From Allosphingosinicella deserti (lineage in GTDB: Bacteria; Pseudomonadota; Alphaproteobacteria; Sphingomonadales; Sphingomonadaceae): a DNA stretch of 64,000 nt. The notes beneath the pieces were generated by a model. That model saw nothing but the letters and a program-made list of their open reading frames with translations. It was not told the origin of the DNA and searched no databases. Positions 32,710-40,867 of the stretch are shown piece by piece. A program made the position numbers and the translations under genes. The first letter of the stretch is position 1. The number at the start of each line of letters is the position of its first letter. The stretch lies in contig NZ_PXYI01000007.1 in NCBI RefSeq assembly GCF_003012735.1, positions 1 through 64,000 on the forward strand, read 5' to 3'.

Positions 32710-32896
32710 TGCCCCGCACCGTAACAGCGACGTGGGATCGGGAGTGACCGGTCGGAGCCGCTCGCCCGGCGGAATGCAGAGCGCGCGCGCGACATGCCGG
32801 GTTTCATCAGACTTCGGATGGTGCGCCGGCCGAGCCTGCCGACGAGGTCTGGGGCGGGACGAAAACTACCATTCGCCTGCGCCGCGCGCGGGCGCT

Positions 32897-33097
32897 ATGC
32901 CATCGCCGATGACGAGGTCTGCCGCGGTAGAACGTGCTTATGAACTTGCCCGATCGGGTCAGTGCCGCAGTGTCGCGGCGATCATCCGGCGATTGCCCGA
33001 CAAGGATCGCGCGGCGGTCGAAGAACATCTGAGAATGCCGGCCGCAAGGCGCGATCTCATCCTGGTTTGCAGCGATGCCTGGCTTGCAGCGGGCTAG
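32897..33097 (+). CDS. Hypothetical protein, 66 aa
   Basis: A small basic protein with an N-terminal helix (RSAAVERAYELARSGQCRSV) and a second helix (DKDRAAVEEHLRMPAARRDL). The layout resembles short sphingomonad proteins predicted to bind DNA or act as regulators, but that is only an impression. Starts at 32897 or 32909 are both possible. Confidence 0.55.
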   Translation: MPSPMTRSAAVERAYELARSGQCRSVAAIIRRLPDKDRAAVEEHLRMPAARRDLILVCSDAWLAAG

Positions 33098-33148
33098 CGA
33101 TGGTGGCGGCGGGCACAATTCGGTGCCGCAGCAGGTGGAGAGCCGACC

Positions 33149-33472
33149 TCAGCGTTCGGACGCCAATCCAACGCGGGCCAGTCTCAGCAGCTCCGGCAAT
33201 GCCGTTCGCATAACCGCGATGAGTTTCGCATTCTCCTCGTGTCTACCGTCGGCAGGAACGACGTAGGCGGGAGATTGGACGAGGCAGGCTGCGACCATCT
33301 CCTCTCCCGGCCAAGCGCCGGATCGCATGCTTTCATTGCCGCCCGTGTCCTGCCGGGTCGACACCGCGAAGGCGCCCATGCAAGCCTCATCGTCCAGTTC
33401 GCGCACGTACCAAGGCCCAGGCGTTGCGGCCTGCTCGAGCGCTGCAAGTTGGTCGAGTTCGTCGGATGTCAT
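33149..33472 (-). CDS. Ead/Ea22-like protein
   Basis: This 107-residue cytoplasmic protein begins MTSDELDQLAALEQAATPGP and continues WYVRELDDEACMG. The ATPGPW motif and the closing NAKLIAVMRTALPELL helix are typical of phage-derived Ead/Ea22-like proteins. Its presence points to phage ancestry of at least some modules. The ATG at 33472 was chosen; the longer frame reads into R25. Confidence 0.7.
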   Translation of the reverse strand: MTSDELDQLAALEQAATPGPWYVRELDDEACMGAFAVSTRQDTGGNESMRSGAWPGEEMVAACLVQSPAYVVPADGRHEENAKLIAVMRTALPELLRLARVGLASER

Positions 33473-33494
33473 GCATCGAGAATAGTCCCGCCGC

Positions 33495-33640
33495 GAAGGT
33501 CCGGGAAGGGGCGGAGCCGGTCGATCCCACAATCTGGCGGGATGATGGCGCCGGCTTCAGACGGCCGCGCATCAGCGGACGTTCGTCATCGACGCGCCTC
33601 GTGGCCGCGGGAGCCAGACAGGATGGAACCCCGGACTCCG
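33495..33640 (+). repeat. R25: dispersed repeat, diverged
   Basis: Left part GAAGGTCCGGGAAGGGGCGG, then GATCCCACAATCTGGCGGG, middle CATCAGCGGACGTTCGTC, right part GGGAGCCAGACAGGATGG. The right terminus is unclear. Confidence 0.7.
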
Positions 33641-33735
33641 CTGCCAGGGCGCAAGTCCGTGATGCGGACCGAACACGGGATCGACATCCGCTTCCACGCG
33701 GGATGTGCGGAAGCGGATGTCGGGCCTCGTCGCTG

Positions 33736-34146
33736 TCAGGGCTTTCCAACCTCGGGCGCGGGCACGACGAGCGGCTTGCCCTTCTCGACGATGTAGGTTG
33801 CGAGCTCGGCGCCGTTGGTGGTGCCGGGATTATGCGCCTTGTGCGCGACGCCGGCGGGAACGAAGAGAACTTCACCGGCCTTGAAGGTGGCGGGCTCCTT
33901 GCCCTCGAGCTGATATTCGAGCGTGCCTTCGATCACGTAGATGACCTCCTCGCCGGGGTGGCGGTGCCAGGGCGCGGTGACCCCCGGGGCGATGTCGATC
34001 CGGGCCTGAACAGTTTCCCGGCCCTCGATCGACAGATCGTGGCGCTGGAGATCCGTTCGCTTGACCCCCTGCGTCTGCGCAGCAGCGGGGACGGTGCCCA
34101 AGGCGATGAGCGCGACTGCGACCACGGCTTCATATTTCCTGTTCAT
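33736..34146 (-). CDS. Exported cupin-domain protein
   Basis: This 136-residue protein has a signal peptide ending near PAAAQT and a cupin barrel. Motif 1 is PGVTAPWHRHPGEEVIYVIE with the expected histidines and glutamate. Motif 2 is PAGVAHKAHNPG with the final histidine. A bound metal is therefore likely. Small exported cupins of this kind are common near redox or stress genes, but there is no informative neighbour here. Confidence 0.85.
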   Translation of the reverse strand: MNRKYEAVVAVALIALGTVPAAAQTQGVKRTDLQRHDLSIEGRETVQARIDIAPGVTAPWHRHPGEEVIYVIEGTLEYQLEGKEPATFKAGEVLFVPAGVAHKAHNPGTTNGAELATYIVEKGKPLVVPAPEVGKP

Positions 34147-34619
34147 GGTGTTTTTCCTCCTGATTCGGGCCGATGACGACCCCTGAGACTGGTTTGTGGT
34201 CTGGATCGCATAGCCCGTCCTGCGGACAGGCTTTTGACACTTCAATCCGATCGGATCATCGGCATGTTTTCGAGCCTCCGGCCGGGTTCCCGACGCGGCG
34301 AGATGGGGTGCGCGACTCCTGTCCGCCGCCGACGATGGCGAGAGCAGGCGAACACCCTCGCGCGAGACGCGCCGAGCGCGACGAGGCAAAGCCACACCGT
34401 CATGGTCGGCAGGACGAAGATGAACAACTTCGTCCCGGCAGCGCGAAGTGCGGGCCCGACGGCGGCGTGGAGCGCGAGAACGGTGCCCAATGCTGTTTCA
34501 CACCAATGTGCAGTTCCGCGCTTCGAACGAGCTGGATAGCGGTTGTCGGCACGACGGGACACAAGCAGAGGCGGGGCAGCTGGCTGGTAACCGGATGTGG
34601 CAGATGATAAACGGACGAT
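34147..34619. other. Intergenic region, one weak frame
   Basis: A minus-strand frame (34242-34562) includes one good hydrophobic helix (LFIFVLPTMTVWLCLVALGA) and could be a small membrane protein. Its ends are arginine-rich and unconvincing, so I do not call it. No repeat copy is clear here. Confidence 0.4.
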
Positions 34620-34877
34620 ATGTGGTCGGCAATCTTCTTGCTATGTCTTGCTGCTCCGCCTCTCCTGATGTGGTGGATGCTTAGGGTGCAGCGGCGGGTT
34701 CGTGCTCAGTTGCGGGCGCAACGCGTTGAACGGGTTCAAGCAATCGATCCAGCCTATGTCGATGAAATGGGTCACGCGGGCCAAATGTTTCTCGGGCGGG
34801 CAAACGACAGCGCACTGCCGCCGACACCGGACCCAGGGGATCTCCCTGGGATCAAGGCAATCGAGGGCCGTCGGTAA
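34620..34877 (+). CDS. Small membrane-anchored protein, 85 aa
   Basis: One N-terminal TM helix (MWSAIFLLCLAAPPLLMWWM) is followed by an arginine-rich helix and an acidic tail. The positive stretch after the helix suggests the C-terminus is cytoplasmic. No family recognised. The ATG at 34620 is the natural start. Confidence 0.6.
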   Translation: MWSAIFLLCLAAPPLLMWWMLRVQRRVRAQLRAQRVERVQAIDPAYVDEMGHAGQMFLGRANDSALPPTPDPGDLPGIKAIEGRR

Positions 34878-34961
34878 CGCTGCCCCGCAGCACAGCTCTG
34901 AGAGCCTGCTCCGGTTCGAAGCCCTTCGACCCTCTTCGCTGGTGTTCCGGCGTCAAAACTT

Positions 34962-35096
34962 CGATGTTCGCGAGCGTTCGAGCCGGTCGGCCCTCCCGAT
35001 TGACTGGGCGGAGATGCGATCGTCCGGCGCGCGCGAACGCCGACATTCGTCGCACGCGTCGCGGGAACATCGGAGGGTGGACGCCGGCCGTTGCAG
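34962..35096 (+). repeat. R26: dispersed 145-bp repeat
   Basis: Left end CGATGTTCGCGAGCGTTCGA, then CCCGATTGACTGGGCGGAG, middle GAACGCCGACATTCGTCGC, right half GGGAACATCGGAGGGTGG. It ends one base before the lspA stop codon (CTA at 35097-35099). Confidence 0.82.
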
Positions 35097-35615
35097 CTAG
35101 GCCTGCGGCTGGTGGCTAGTGGAAGCCGTTTTTGGCTGATCGCGCTCGGCATTTCCCAGGAAGGTGTGCAGGAGCCAGAGGCCTATGCCGATGTCGATGA
35201 AGACATCGGCGACGTTGAAAACCCAGTTGAAGCCGACTTCCGACGCATCGAACATGTCGATCACGGCCCCCAGCCACATGCGGTCGATGGCATTGCCGAT
35301 GCCGCCCGCGATGATGAACGCACAGGCAAGAAATGCCGCCCGCGTTTGTTCGCGGCTCCAGACAAGATAGGCCAGCGCCGACGCGACCGCCACGTTGAGC
35401 CCAACCAGCATCCATCGAGTGACCTCGCCAAAAACCGGCATGAGTCCGAAGGCGTTGCTGCGATTGAACACGAGGGTGAGATCGACCGGCCCCGGGAGGG
35501 AGATGCTGCTGCTTGCGGTGAGCGCAGAGTAAGCCCAGAGCTTCGTCATCTGATCCACCGTGAGCAGCACGAACACCGCTGCGAGCAGCAGGCCTGACCG
35601 GACCCTTCTCGACAT
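35097..35615 (-). CDS. lspA: Signal peptidase II, accessory copy
   Basis: This 172-residue polytopic protein has the four-helix layout of lipoprotein signal peptidase. The catalytic aspartate regions are both present: GGIGNAIDRMWLGAVIDMFD and FNVADVFIDIG. The conserved early motif usually read as N-x-G-A-A-F is VFNRSNAFGL here, a change in the lipoprotein-contact strand. lspA normally sits in the housekeeping core next to ileS. Here it is a lone module between R26 and R27, so it is probably a second, acquired copy. Confidence 0.88.
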   Translation of the reverse strand: MSRRVRSGLLLAAVFVLLTVDQMTKLWAYSALTASSSISLPGPVDLTLVFNRSNAFGLMPVFGEVTRWMLVGLNVAVASALAYLVWSREQTRAAFLACAFIIAGGIGNAIDRMWLGAVIDMFDASEVGFNWVFNVADVFIDIGIGLWLLHTFLGNAERDQPKTASTSHQPQA

Positions 35616-35651
35616 CTTCGCATCTCCGCTTCGAGCGAGGCTCTTTGCCGC

Positions 35652-35763
35652 GAATGTTCGCGTCCGGCCAGCGCAACTCACGTGCCGGACATTGTCCGCA
35701 TTGAGGCGGGGCGGTTGCGGGCAGCCGGGCCGGACCGGCTGAACCGGGGGGAAAGCGACGCTC
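35652..35763 (+). repeat. R27: dispersed repeat, shortened
   Basis: GAATGTTCGCGTCCGGCC, then GTGCCGGACATTGTCCGC and right part CCGGCTGAACCGGGGGGAAA ending GCGACGC. About 30 bp shorter than the typical copy. Confidence 0.65.
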
Positions 35764-35772
35764 GCGAGGCGC

Positions 35773-36732
35773 TCAATCCTGCTTGAAAAGCCTTGCAAGG
35801 AACGCCTTCATGGCCTCCTCCACCTCCTGCGCGTTCGTCTCCCAGATGAAGTGGCCGGCCTTCGGGAGGCGCACCACCTGGGCGTGCGGGTTCACGCGGG
35901 CGAAGTCGTCTGCCTGTGTCGCGGTCTCCGCCACACGGCGCCGGTAGCGCTCACCGTCGCAATCCGAGTCGCAACGCGGCGGAACGGCCACGACGGAAAG
36001 GATCGGAACGTCGATCTTCGAATAGAGCCGGAAACCGTTCATCACCGCGGCCTGCAACGCCATTTGCGGGCTCGATTGTGACTCGGCGGGACGGTCGGGT
36101 GCGCCTTCCAAGGCCTTTTCGTACCAGTCCAGACCGCCGGCGAGCCTGAGCAGGTCACGCCTGAGCTTCGCCACCAACGTTCGGCCGTCGCTCGGCTGCG
36201 CGGTCCCGAGGCGCGCGAGGTCGCGCCGGACCTCTGCTGCGATCGGGTAGACAGCCCTCGAGCGCGGGCCGTAGAAAGCCTGCGGTTCTGCGGCTTCGAG
36301 GTAGATCAGAGCGCCGATGTCCTGGGGGTAGCGGGTTCCGATCTCGCTGAGTTCCTGGCCGGCGATCGAATGGCCGACGATGATCGGCCGCTTCAGCTCC
36401 AGACGCCTGATCACGGTCATGACATCCAGCGCCAGGCGCTCGGGCGTATAATTTTCCTCGATTGCGGGCGGATGACTGGATGCGCCGAATCCCCGCCGCG
36501 TGATCGACACCACGCGATGATCGGCGGTGAACTTCTCCGCAAATCCTTCGAAGTCATGCCCAGTCCCGCCGAACCCGGCGAGGAAGACCATCGGCCGACC
36601 CGATCCGCCCCATTCGAGCACCTCGAGCGAGACACTCTTCTCGACCTCGACCATCCGGCTGGTCGTGGTCTTCGCCTGCCCCGCGCCGGATGCGCAAAGG
36701 AGCAAAGCAACCAAGATCCAAGCGAGCTTCAT
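35773..36732 (-). CDS. Exported alpha/beta hydrolase
   Basis: This 319-residue protein has a signal peptide ending near GAGQA, the HG-type turn MVFLAGFGGTGHDF, the nucleophile elbow GHSIAG and a terminal histidine in KAGHFIWETN. It is probably a periplasmic esterase or lactonase-like enzyme. An extra cysteine pair (RCDSDCDGE) lies before the histidine. The ATG at 36732 is preferred; a GTG is one codon upstream. It sits between R27 and R28. Confidence 0.85.
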   Translation of the reverse strand: MKLAWILVALLLCASGAGQAKTTTSRMVEVEKSVSLEVLEWGGSGRPMVFLAGFGGTGHDFEGFAEKFTADHRVVSITRRGFGASSHPPAIEENYTPERLALDVMTVIRRLELKRPIIVGHSIAGQELSEIGTRYPQDIGALIYLEAAEPQAFYGPRSRAVYPIAAEVRRDLARLGTAQPSDGRTLVAKLRRDLLRLAGGLDWYEKALEGAPDRPAESQSSPQMALQAAVMNGFRLYSKIDVPILSVVAVPPRCDSDCDGERYRRRVAETATQADDFARVNPHAQVVRLPKAGHFIWETNAQEVEEAMKAFLARLFKQD

Positions 36733-36802
36733 CACGTCAGTCCTCCCCTTGTGATGCGGACCAGCACAGGCTCATGTCGCACGCACGGCAGCAATCCGGA
36801 AA

Positions 36803-36944
36803 TGGTGGGTGATAAGGGTCGGAGCGGGGTGACATCTCGATCTTGTGTCGCCGGCGCCCTGATCAGCCAAACCCGCGAAGCTGCCATCTCGCGCAGACGT
36901 CTGGTGATCGCCCCGGACCCGGCGGGGCCGGGTGGCAAGCGTTC
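36803..36944 (+). repeat. R28: dispersed repeat, diverged
   Basis: TGATAAGGGTCGGAGCGGGG, ATCTTGTGTCGCCGGCGCCC, then GAAGCTGCCATCTCGCGCAG and right part GGGGCCGGGTGGCAAGCG. It ends 35 bp before the GNAT gene. Confidence 0.65.
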
Positions 36945-36978
36945 AATCCTGCGATAGAGTTCGCGCAAAGGGGTAGCG

Positions 36979-37449
36979 GTGTCCGAGTTCACGATTCGCC
37001 CGGAGAGAGACGATGCCGACCGCGTGTTCATTCGCGGGCTGAACGCACGTCTGAGCGATGTCATCGACGCTCCGACCCATTCCGAAGATGAGGTCGTCGC
37101 CTTTCAGGATCGTTTCACCAGCTCCGCCTGGGGAGACGACGCAAAGCCTGGTGCGACATTCATCGCTGTCCGCACCGAGGGTCAGCGGCTTGGCTACGTG
37201 CATGTCAGGCGCGGTGTCGACGACATTTCGGACGACGTCTGCGGTTACGTCGCGCTCCTCGCGGTCGTTGCCGAAGTCGAGGGCGAAGGCGTGGGTCAAG
37301 CACTCCTCGATGCGGCCGAGGCGTGGGCGAAGAGCATGGGTTTCCGCCGGCTTGCACTGGATGTGTTCGCGAGCAACCAGCGGGGATGCCGCTTCTATGA
37401 AAAGGCCGGCTATCGCCCCGAGACGATCCGGCTGATCAAGGAGCTCTGA
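36979..37449 (+). CDS. GNAT-family N-acetyltransferase
   Basis: This 156-residue protein fits the GNAT fold. An N-terminal substrate strand-helix unit leads to a central VCGYVALLAVVAEVEGEGVG strand followed by the acetyl-CoA loop GEGVGQALL, then GFRRLALDVFASNQRGCRFY and EKAGYRPE. The start is a GTG at 36979, with AAAGGGG six bases upstream. GNAT enzymes acetylate amines on antibiotics, proteins or metabolites; the substrate cannot be predicted. Confidence 0.9.
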   Translation: MSEFTIRPERDDADRVFIRGLNARLSDVIDAPTHSEDEVVAFQDRFTSSAWGDDAKPGATFIAVRTEGQRLGYVHVRRGVDDISDDVCGYVALLAVVAEVEGEGVGQALLDAAEAWAKSMGFRRLALDVFASNQRGCRFYEKAGYRPETIRLIKEL

Positions 37450-37483
37450 GCGGAGCCGATCACCGAGGTGCTCGGAGAGCGCG

Positions 37484-37594
37484 GAGATTGCCCACGGGGT
37501 CGAGCTGGCACAGACCGAGGCCCCTGGTCAGACTGAAGCTGGAGCGTTGACCTTCGCTGTCGCAGCTCGGGAGTAGCAGGGTCGTGTGGACTGC
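37484..37594 (+). repeat. R29: last recognisable repeat copy, diverged
   Basis: GATTGCCCACGGGGTCGAGC, CCCCTGGTCAGACTGAAGC, middle GCGTTGACCTTCGCTG. It is the last copy in the window; no convincing copy follows. Confidence 0.6.
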
Positions 37595-37612
37595 AGACCA
37601 GCGGCTGCGGCT

Positions 37613-37954
37613 TCATTCGGACGGCGGGCCGTCCGGATCCGGCACCAGCCCTGATTCCGTGCGGATGAACGCAGATCCTGGCGGGGCGTCCAGCAGCGGG
37701 ATGATGTCCGGATCGTAGTTGGCGATCGTGTTCACGTCATAGATCCCGTGCTTGTCGGCGTCGTCCATGTACGCGTCGTCCTCGTCGCCGGCGAGAAATG
37801 CCCAACCGCTGTCGAACCTGTCGTTCGGAGGGCTACGATACATGTAACCGACCTGCCGGCCTTCGACCGTGATCCTGTCGCTCGCGATGGCTCCGCCGCG
37901 GCCGGTCGCCAAGGGACGGATTTGCTCGGCGGACAGTTTGAATTGCTTGCTCAT
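37613..37954 (-). CDS. DUF2185 domain protein
   Basis: This 113-residue cytoplasmic protein matches DUF2185/Imm33-type proteins closely: GYMYRSPPNDRFDSGWAFLA, GDEDDAYMDDADKHGIYDVN and TIANYDPDIIPLLDAPPGSA. These are acidic single-domain proteins found in immunity and accessory loci. The ATG at 37954 removes a spurious N-terminal extension. It is the last small gene before the larger conserved genes. Confidence 0.88.
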   Translation of the reverse strand: MSKQFKLSAEQIRPLATGRGGAIASDRITVEGRQVGYMYRSPPNDRFDSGWAFLAGDEDDAYMDDADKHGIYDVNTIANYDPDIIPLLDAPPGSAFIRTESGLVPDPDGPPSE

Positions 37955-38166
37955 GGACCTGGTGCTTTCGGATCGGGCAGGAGCGTGATGTGTAATGCGG
38001 GCGGGGCGAGTCCGCAAAGACGGTTGGGCGCAGAGCCTCGCGCCCTGGGCCTGCGCGGAGCCGCAAACCATGGGATCAGCGGGGCGGAAATGCGCCGCGA
38101 GCGGAAGTCTCTCGACCTTGCCGCGCGTGGCGATAAGTTTGGGACAGTCTCAGGGGAGAGCGAGCC

Positions 38167-40299
38167 ATGATTCGTTCGTCGATCGTGCGTACCGGCCTGT
38201 CGGCACTTGCCATCATCTGTACGGCACCCGCGGTAGCGGCGCCGCCGCCCGCGCCGATCGAGCCGGTGACCGACGACTATTACGGCACCAAGGTCACCGA
38301 CGAGTATCGCTGGATGGAAAGCGGCAAGGATCCCCGCTGGATGCCATGGCTGAAGGCGCAGGCGGACGCGTCGCGCACGACGTTCGGCTCGATCCCGGGG
38401 CGGGCCCAGTTCCTCAGGGACGCGGAGGCCTTGTCGGGTGCGGTCACCGCCGTGCAGAAGATCGTGCAGGCGGGCGACCATCGGCTGGTGCAGCGTCGCA
38501 ACGCGGGTGCGCAGGATTCGCTGCTCTATGTCCAGACCGGAAAGGAGGCCGAGCGAGTCCTGATCGATCCTGCAAAAATCGCAGGCGGAGATCAGGTGAT
38601 CGACTGGTGGCAGGCCTCTCCGAATGGGCGCTACGTGGCCGTGGGTCTTTCGAAGCGGGGCAGCGAGGCGTCGATCCTCCACGTCGTCGAGACGGCGACC
38701 GGGCGGCTGTTGCCCGATCGGATCTCGAATACCGATTTCGGCATCTTCGGCTGGCTGCCCGACGAGAGCGGGTTCAGCTACCTGGCGTTCGTTGGCGAGA
38801 AGGGCACGCCGAGCTATTACGTCAACAATGCCGCGCGGCTGCACAAGCTTGGGCAGACCGGCGCCGACAAGGTTCTCGTCGATCGCGCCGCACCGCCCGT
38901 GCCGCTGCGCGCCGACCAGTTCCAGGGCGTGTTCGTCAAGCCAGGATCGGATACCGCGCTGCTGGGCGTGTGGGACGGCCGAAGCGAACGCGCGGTCTAT
39001 CGCGCCGACCTGTCCGGAGTTGTCGCCGGCAAACCATCCTGGACGCGCGTCGCCGACTTCGACGACCTGGTCGTCGACCTGAGCTGGGCAGGCGACGCCT
39101 TGTGGCTGGTGTCGCGCAAGGAGGACAGCAACGGCCGGCTGCTGCTGACCTCGGCCAAGTCGCCGAACCTGGCGTCCGCCAGAGCAATCGCCATCCCCGG
39201 CAATCCGGTGATCGAGACCATCTCCGCGAACAATAGCTCCGTGCTCGTCCAGACGCTGGAGGGCGGACAATCGGCCTTGTGGCGGGTCGGCCGCGACGGG
39301 CGCACGCAGCGCCTGCCCCTTCCGGTCAGCGGCACGATCCGCTGGATCGAGGCGGACCCGAGTTCGGAGGCCGCCTTCATCAGCCTGGGCGGCTGGTTCG
39401 CGCCGGCAACGCCGTATCGCCTCGACGGGGCGCGGCTGACCGACCTGGGGCTGGTGAAGCCGCCGGCGGCGCTCGATCCGGCGAAATACGAGGCTCGGAC
39501 GCTGACGGCGACCGCGCGCGACGGCACCAGCATTCCCTATACCGTGCTCGCCCGAAAGGGGATCGAGGCCAATGGGCGCAACCCGTTGATCATCGAAGCC
39601 TATGGCAGCTACGGCTATTCGCTGACGCCTTCCTATCGCAGCCAGATGATCCCATTTCTCGATCGCGGCGGCGTCTATGTCGGCGCCAATGTGCGGGGTG
39701 GCGGTGAATTCGGCCGCAAATGGCATTATTCCGGCAAGGCGGAAAACAAGGCGAACACCTGGCGCGACGCAATCGACGTCGCCGAGACCCTGGTCAAGAC
39801 GGGGCTGACCAGCCCGGCGAAGATGACCATCCTCGGAACCTCGGCGGGGGGCGTGATGGTCGGACAGGCCGTCAACGAGCGTCCCGAACTTTTCAGCGGA
39901 GCGGTCGCGAACGTCGGGTTCATGAATCCGATCCGCTATGTGTCCGAGCAAAATTTCGCCGACATCCAGGAGTGGGGCGGCCCGATCGCAGATGCGAAGT
40001 CGTTCAAGATCATGTACGACATGGACCCGTATCAGCATGTGAAGACAGGGACACGCTATCCGGCGACCCTGGTCGTGAGCGGGATCAACGATCCGCGCGC
40101 GGCGACATTCCACGGCGCCAAATATGCCGCCCGGATGGCGGCCGCAACGACCAGCGGAGAGCCGGTGCTGCTGCGCATCGATTTCGACGCGGGGCATGGC
40201 GTCGGATCGACCCGCAGCCAGCTCGATGAGGTCTGGACCGACATCTTCAGCTTCGCACTTTGGCAGGGCGGACATGCGGAGTTCGCACCCGTCCGGTAG
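38167..40299 (+). CDS. Prolyl oligopeptidase-family serine peptidase (S9)
   Basis: This 710-residue protein has a signal peptide (LSALAIICTAPAVAAP), an N-terminal beta-propeller domain of about 400 residues beginning DDYYGTKVTDEYRWME, and a C-terminal alpha/beta-hydrolase domain. The catalytic triad is readable: Ser559 in GTSAGGVM, Asp642 in GINDPRA and His677 in DAGHGVGS. GANVRGGGEFGRKWH is the conserved family signature. It should cleave short proline-containing peptides in the periplasm. Length is normal for the family. Confidence 0.93.
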   Translation: MIRSSIVRTGLSALAIICTAPAVAAPPPAPIEPVTDDYYGTKVTDEYRWMESGKDPRWMPWLKAQADASRTTFGSIPGRAQFLRDAEALSGAVTAVQKIVQAGDHRLVQRRNAGAQDSLLYVQTGKEAERVLIDPAKIAGGDQVIDWWQASPNGRYVAVGLSKRGSEASILHVVETATGRLLPDRISNTDFGIFGWLPDESGFSYLAFVGEKGTPSYYVNNAARLHKLGQTGADKVLVDRAAPPVPLRADQFQGVFVKPGSDTALLGVWDGRSERAVYRADLSGVVAGKPSWTRVADFDDLVVDLSWAGDALWLVSRKEDSNGRLLLTSAKSPNLASARAIAIPGNPVIETISANNSSVLVQTLEGGQSALWRVGRDGRTQRLPLPVSGTIRWIEADPSSEAAFISLGGWFAPATPYRLDGARLTDLGLVKPPAALDPAKYEARTLTATARDGTSIPYTVLARKGIEANGRNPLIIEAYGSYGYSLTPSYRSQMIPFLDRGGVYVGANVRGGGEFGRKWHYSGKAENKANTWRDAIDVAETLVKTGLTSPAKMTILGTSAGGVMVGQAVNERPELFSGAVANVGFMNPIRYVSEQNFADIQEWGGPIADAKSFKIMYDMDPYQHVKTGTRYPATLVVSGINDPRAATFHGAKYAARMAAATTSGEPVLLRIDFDAGHGVGSTRSQLDEVWTDIFSFALWQGGHAEFAPVR

Positions 40300-40319
40300 C
40301 AGCGGCGCGTGGGAGACGT

Positions 40320-40867
40320 TCAAAGCCGCCCGATGTCTCTTGCGGTTCCAAGGCCGAAAGCCTCCGATGAGGCAGACCGGAAAGCCCAAGCTGCCGATCC
40401 AGCGGTCGGCAGCCCGGCTGCCGAACGGATGATAGGCGCCCTCGTCGAGCGGCATGGTCGACCTGCCCGACCAGGAGACATGATATTCCATCCATTCGCC
40501 ACGCCAGACGGCAAGAACGAAGCCGCCGCGCGGCGCGACGCCAAGGGCGGCGTGAGCCTCCGCCGCGGATCGGCCGCTCTTCGCGTCGACGATGAAGGGC
40601 CGGCTCGAAAGCGGGGCGCGCGCGGACCATCCACCGATCTCGTCGTCGCTGGGCAACCGGCCACGCTGCGCCCGAAAGGCTTCCACGAAGCCAGTCGCCT
40701 TCCTGGAATCGGACGCCAATTGGCGACTGTTGTCGATCGTGTGACCGACCATGTCGGCGGCCCGCAGACGCAATGAGAAGAATGAACGCGAGACAGGCCG
40801 CCACAGGAAGGAGCAAGACGGCCCCCAGGCACCGCGCGGTCTCAGCCTTGAAGGCACCATCCATCAT
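40320..40867 (-). pseudogene. Membrane-anchored hypothetical, frameshifted
   Basis: The N-terminal frame (MMDGAFKAETARCLGAVLLL, then PVAACLAFILLI) is a membrane anchor. The sensible continuation (DMVGHTIDNSRQLASDSRKA, then GGFVLAVWRGEWMEYHVSWS and a WIGSLGFPVCLIGGFRPWNR ending) lies in another frame. The switch is at the CCC run near 40761; one base fewer would join them. The C-terminal end is unclear because the second frame has no stop and runs antisense into the S9 gene. Confidence 0.6.

Noticed and set aside
1062-37594. Classical integron cassette array with attC sites
   Set aside because: The repeats have neither the GTTRRRY nor the RYYYAAC core, no integrase gene is in the window, and genes face both ways. 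The resemblance is architectural only.
1062-37594. CRISPR array
   Set aside because: The repeats are about 145 bp, degenerate, and separated by whole genes; there are no short uniform spacers and no cas genes.
37951-40860. A 969-codon minus-strand open frame
   Set aside because: It is antisense to the S9 peptidase gene, arginine-rich and without domains. Long antisense frames are common in GC-rich coding DNA. Only its first part, past the frameshift near 40761, looks like real protein.
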